Below, piece by piece: positions 61,852 to 64,000 of a stretch of DNA of 64,000 nt. The stretch is taken from positions 62,001 to 126,000 of the forward strand of contig NZ_QUNO01000005.1 of NCBI RefSeq assembly GCF_003387475.1, in the 5' to 3' direction. The DNA is from Kutzneria buriramensis. Lineage in GTDB: Bacteria > Actinomycetota > Actinomycetes > Mycobacteriales > Pseudonocardiaceae. The notes beneath the pieces were generated by a model that saw only the letters and a list, made by a program, of their open reading frames with translations, was not told the DNA's origin and did no database searches. The first letter of the stretch is position 1. Each line of letters starts with the position of its first letter. Made by a program: the position numbers and the translations under genes.

Positions 61852-64000
61852 ATGAGCGCACCCCGACCCCTGCGGAGACTGGCAGCGGCGCTGCTCGGTC
61901 TCGGCCTGTTAGCGATGGGCGGCCCGGCGCTGGCCGCGAGCGCGCCACCCGCCCCCTCGAAGGCGCCGGCGGTCACGGCCTCGGCCAGCACGGACGCCCC
62001 GAGCGCCGGCAAGATCGCCGACGCCGATCGGAACTCGTACTGGCAGAGCTCGGGGGCCGCGTTCCCGCAGTGGGCGCAGCTGGACCTGGGCAGGATCACC
62101 CGCTTCGGCGGCGTCGTGATGAAGGTGCCGGCAGGCTGGAGCAGCCGCACGGAAACGCTGGCCGTGCAGGGCAGTGACGACGGCAAGGGCTTCGACACCA
62201 TCGCCGCGTCCAAGGCGTACACGTTCGATCCCAAGTCCGACAACACCGTCCGGGTCAACTTCGGGACCACGCTGTCCCGGTACGTACGCGTCGAGATCAC
62301 CGGCAACTCCGCCGGCTCGCAGGCCCAGCTGTCCGACCTCGAGGTCGTGCCGGCCACGGTCGACGCCACCAACCTGGCTCTGGGCAAGACGATGAGCGCC
62401 AGCGGCTCGCAGGGCGGGTACCCACCGAGCAACGCCAACGACGGCAACCAGGGCAGCTACTGGGAGAGCGCCAACAACGCGTTCCCGCAGTGGTTGCAGG
62501 TCGACCTCGGGGCGTCGGTCAGCAGCACGCAGATCGTGCTCAAGCTGCCCACCGCGAACTGGGGCGCCCGCACACAGACCTTATCCGTGCAGGGCAGCAC
62601 CGACGGCGGCAACTTCTCGCAGATCGTCGCGTCCGCCGGCTACACCTTCGACCCGGCGTCGAACAACACCGTGACGATCAACTACTCCCCCGTCACCACC
62701 CGGTACCTGCGGCTGAACTTCACCGGCAACACCGGGTGGCCCGCCGGCCAGGTGTCGGAGTTCGAGGTCTACGGACCGGCCAGCGGCGACACCACGCCGC
62801 CCAGCGCGCCGACCAACCTCGCGTTCACGCAGCCGGCCTCCGGCCAGATCAACCTCACCTGGAGCGCCTCGACGGACAACGTCGGCGTCACCGGCTACGA
62901 CGTCTACGCCAACAACTCGTTGCGCACCACCGTTTCCGGCAGCACGCTGAGCTACACCGACAGCCAGCCGGACACCGCCACCGTCACGTACTTCGTGCGG
63001 GCGCACGACGCGGCCGGCAACCAGTCCGGCAACAGCAACAGCGTCACCCGCACCGGCAGCGGCGGCGGCAACCCCGGCACGAACCTGGCCGTGGGCAAGC
63101 CGATCAGCGCTTCCTCGACGCAGCTGAACTTCGTCGCCACCAACGCGAACGACAACGACGTCACCACCTACTGGGAGGGCGCCGGCGGCACCTATCCGCA
63201 GACGCTGACCACGCAGCTGGGATCCAACGCCGACACCAGTTCCGTGGTGGTGAAGCTGAACCCGGCCAGCATCTGGGGTCCGCGCACGCAGACCATCGAG
63301 GTGCTGGGCCGCGAGCAGAGCGCCACCGGGTTCACGAGTCTCGTGGCCCCGACGACGTACTCGTTCGACCCGGCCACCGGAAACACGGTCACCATCCCGG
63401 TGTCCGCGCGGGTCGCCGACGTGCAGCTGAAGTTCACCGCCAACTCCGGGGCCGGCGGGGGCCAGGCCGCCGAGTTCCAGGTGATCGGCGTGCCGGCGCC
63501 CAACCCGGACCTGACGATCACCGGGTCCTCGTGGACGCCCGCGTCGCCGGTGGAGACGGACTCCATCACCGCCAGCGCCACCGTGAAGAACATCGGCACG
63601 CTGTCCGCCGGCGCCACCGACGTGAACTTCTACCTGGGCACCACCAAGGTCGGCACCGCGCAGGTCGGCGCACTGGCCGCCGGCGCGTCCAGCACCGTGT
63701 CGGCGTCGATCGGCACCCAGGTGGCCGGCTCGTACCAGCTGACCGCCAAGGTGGACGAGTCCAACAAGGTCATCGAGCAGAGCGAGAGCAACAACTCCTA
63801 CACCAACCCGACCGCGCTCGTCGTGACGCCGGTGCAGAGCAGCGACCTGGTCGCCACCACGAACTGGACGCCGAGCAACCCGTCCGCGGGCAACCCGGTG
63901 CAGTTCTCGGTGACGCTGAAGAACCAGGGCACGATCGCCTCGGCGAGCGGCTCGCACGGCATCACCGTGAAGGTCGCGGACGCCTCCAGCGGGGCGACCG
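61852..64000 (+). CDS. Secreted multi-discoidin, FN3, CARDB protein (3' end beyond window)
   Basis: At least 716 residues in this window, open at the right edge. A Sec signal peptide (1-29) is followed by discoidin (F5/8 type C) domains at about 38-165, 172-303 and 408-545, an FN3 module at about 318-400 and CARDB (cell-adhesion-like) domains at about 548-655 and from 662. Such tails usually flank a catalytic domain of a secreted glycoside hydrolase, which would lie past the edge. Two TTA leucine codons occur, at 61909-61911 in the signal peptide and at 62581-62583. In streptomycetes TTA codons can make a gene depend on the bldA tRNA. Confidence 0.85.
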   Translation, partial: MSAPRPLRRLAAALLGLGLLAMGGPALAASAPPAPSKAPAVTASASTDAPSAGKIADADRNSYWQSSGAAFPQWAQLDLGRITRFGGVVMKVPAGWSSRTETLAVQGSDDGKGFDTIAASKAYTFDPKSDNTVRVNFGTTLSRYVRVEITGNSAGSQAQLSDLEVVPATVDATNLALGKTMSASGSQGGYPPSNANDGNQGSYWESANNAFPQWLQVDLGASVSSTQIVLKLPTANWGARTQTLSVQGSTDGGNFSQIVASAGYTFDPASNNTVTINYSPVTTRYLRLNFTGNTGWPAGQVSEFEVYGPASGDTTPPSAPTNLAFTQPASGQINLTWSASTDNVGVTGYDVYANNSLRTTVSGSTLSYTDSQPDTATVTYFVRAHDAAGNQSGNSNSVTRTGSGGGNPGTNLAVGKPISASSTQLNFVATNANDNDVTTYWEGAGGTYPQTLTTQLGSNADTSSVVVKLNPASIWGPRTQTIEVLGREQSATGFTSLVAPTTYSFDPATGNTVTIPVSARVADVQLKFTANSGAGGGQAAEFQVIGVPAPNPDLTITGSSWTPASPVETDSITASATVKNIGTLSAGATDVNFYLGTTKVGTAQVGALAAGASSTVSASIGTQVAGSYQLTAKVDESNKVIEQSESNNSYTNPTALVVTPVQSSDLVATTNWTPSNPSAGNPVQFSVTLKNQGTIASASGSHGITVKVADASSGAT

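Overview
The window is GC-rich, densely packed actinomycete DNA. GTG starts are frequent and genes often overlap by 4 bases. The family set (DUF222/HNH proteins, DUF3040, DUF6292-like, mycothiol-type maleylpyruvate isomerase, single-module type I PKS, ECF sigma with a SnoaL tail) suggests a filamentous member of the Pseudonocardiales such as Kutzneria or a relative. That placement is inference. No rRNA, tRNA, CRISPR array, prophage or transposase gene was seen.

Layout. 1-2912: a secreted lipoprotein, a divergent SnoaL/TetR pair and a lone trpC. 3035-18400: a carbohydrate locus. Its minus strand carries a sugar-acid dehydratase-like enolase-superfamily enzyme, secreted GH27, two ABC permeases, GH95, an acetyl-ester hydrolase, a sugar-binding lipoprotein, GH36, a GntR regulator and an aldehyde dehydrogenase; an AraC regulator is divergent. 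Together they look able to trim acetylated, galactosylated and fucosylated plant polysaccharide, import the oligosaccharides and oxidise a released sugar. 18540-23381: small regulatory and membrane genes, including two HATPase (anti-sigma-like) proteins without a partner sigma factor. 23383-31153: a frameshifted DUF222-HNH gene, a methyltransferase, an alginate-lyase-family protein, GtrA, a short FGGY-like kinase and a Tat-exported DUF7405-like protein. 31263-36081: a two-component system with a secreted DUF5666-like protein and a GT39 glycosyltransferase.

36203-41375 holds the most unusual material: a secreted fusion of a His-Me-finger nuclease-like domain to a phosphoesterase; an XRE/methionine aminopeptidase pair around an 18-bp inverted-repeat operator; and a small EACC1-like membrane protein overlapping a large uncharacterised HExxH protein, with an unknown gene convergent to it. 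This last set is a candidate conflict (defence-type) module.

41412-47119: a secreted repeat protein, an HxlR-controlled reductase and flavin-enzyme pair, methyltransferase and reductase genes, an ECF sigma factor and a decayed DUF222 remnant. A C-rich non-coding tract follows. 47803-51148 encodes a three-subunit succinate dehydrogenase/fumarate reductase with a divergent LysR gene. 52174-53436 has PadR and SRPBCC genes. 53467-61664 is a compact biosynthetic cluster: KS-AT-ACP PKS, acyl-CoA dehydrogenase, two P450s, SnoaL-like protein and patatin. From 61852 to the edge runs a secreted multi-discoidin protein cut by the window end.

Long perfect hairpins and a dispersed repeat (three sites) mark several intergenic gaps.
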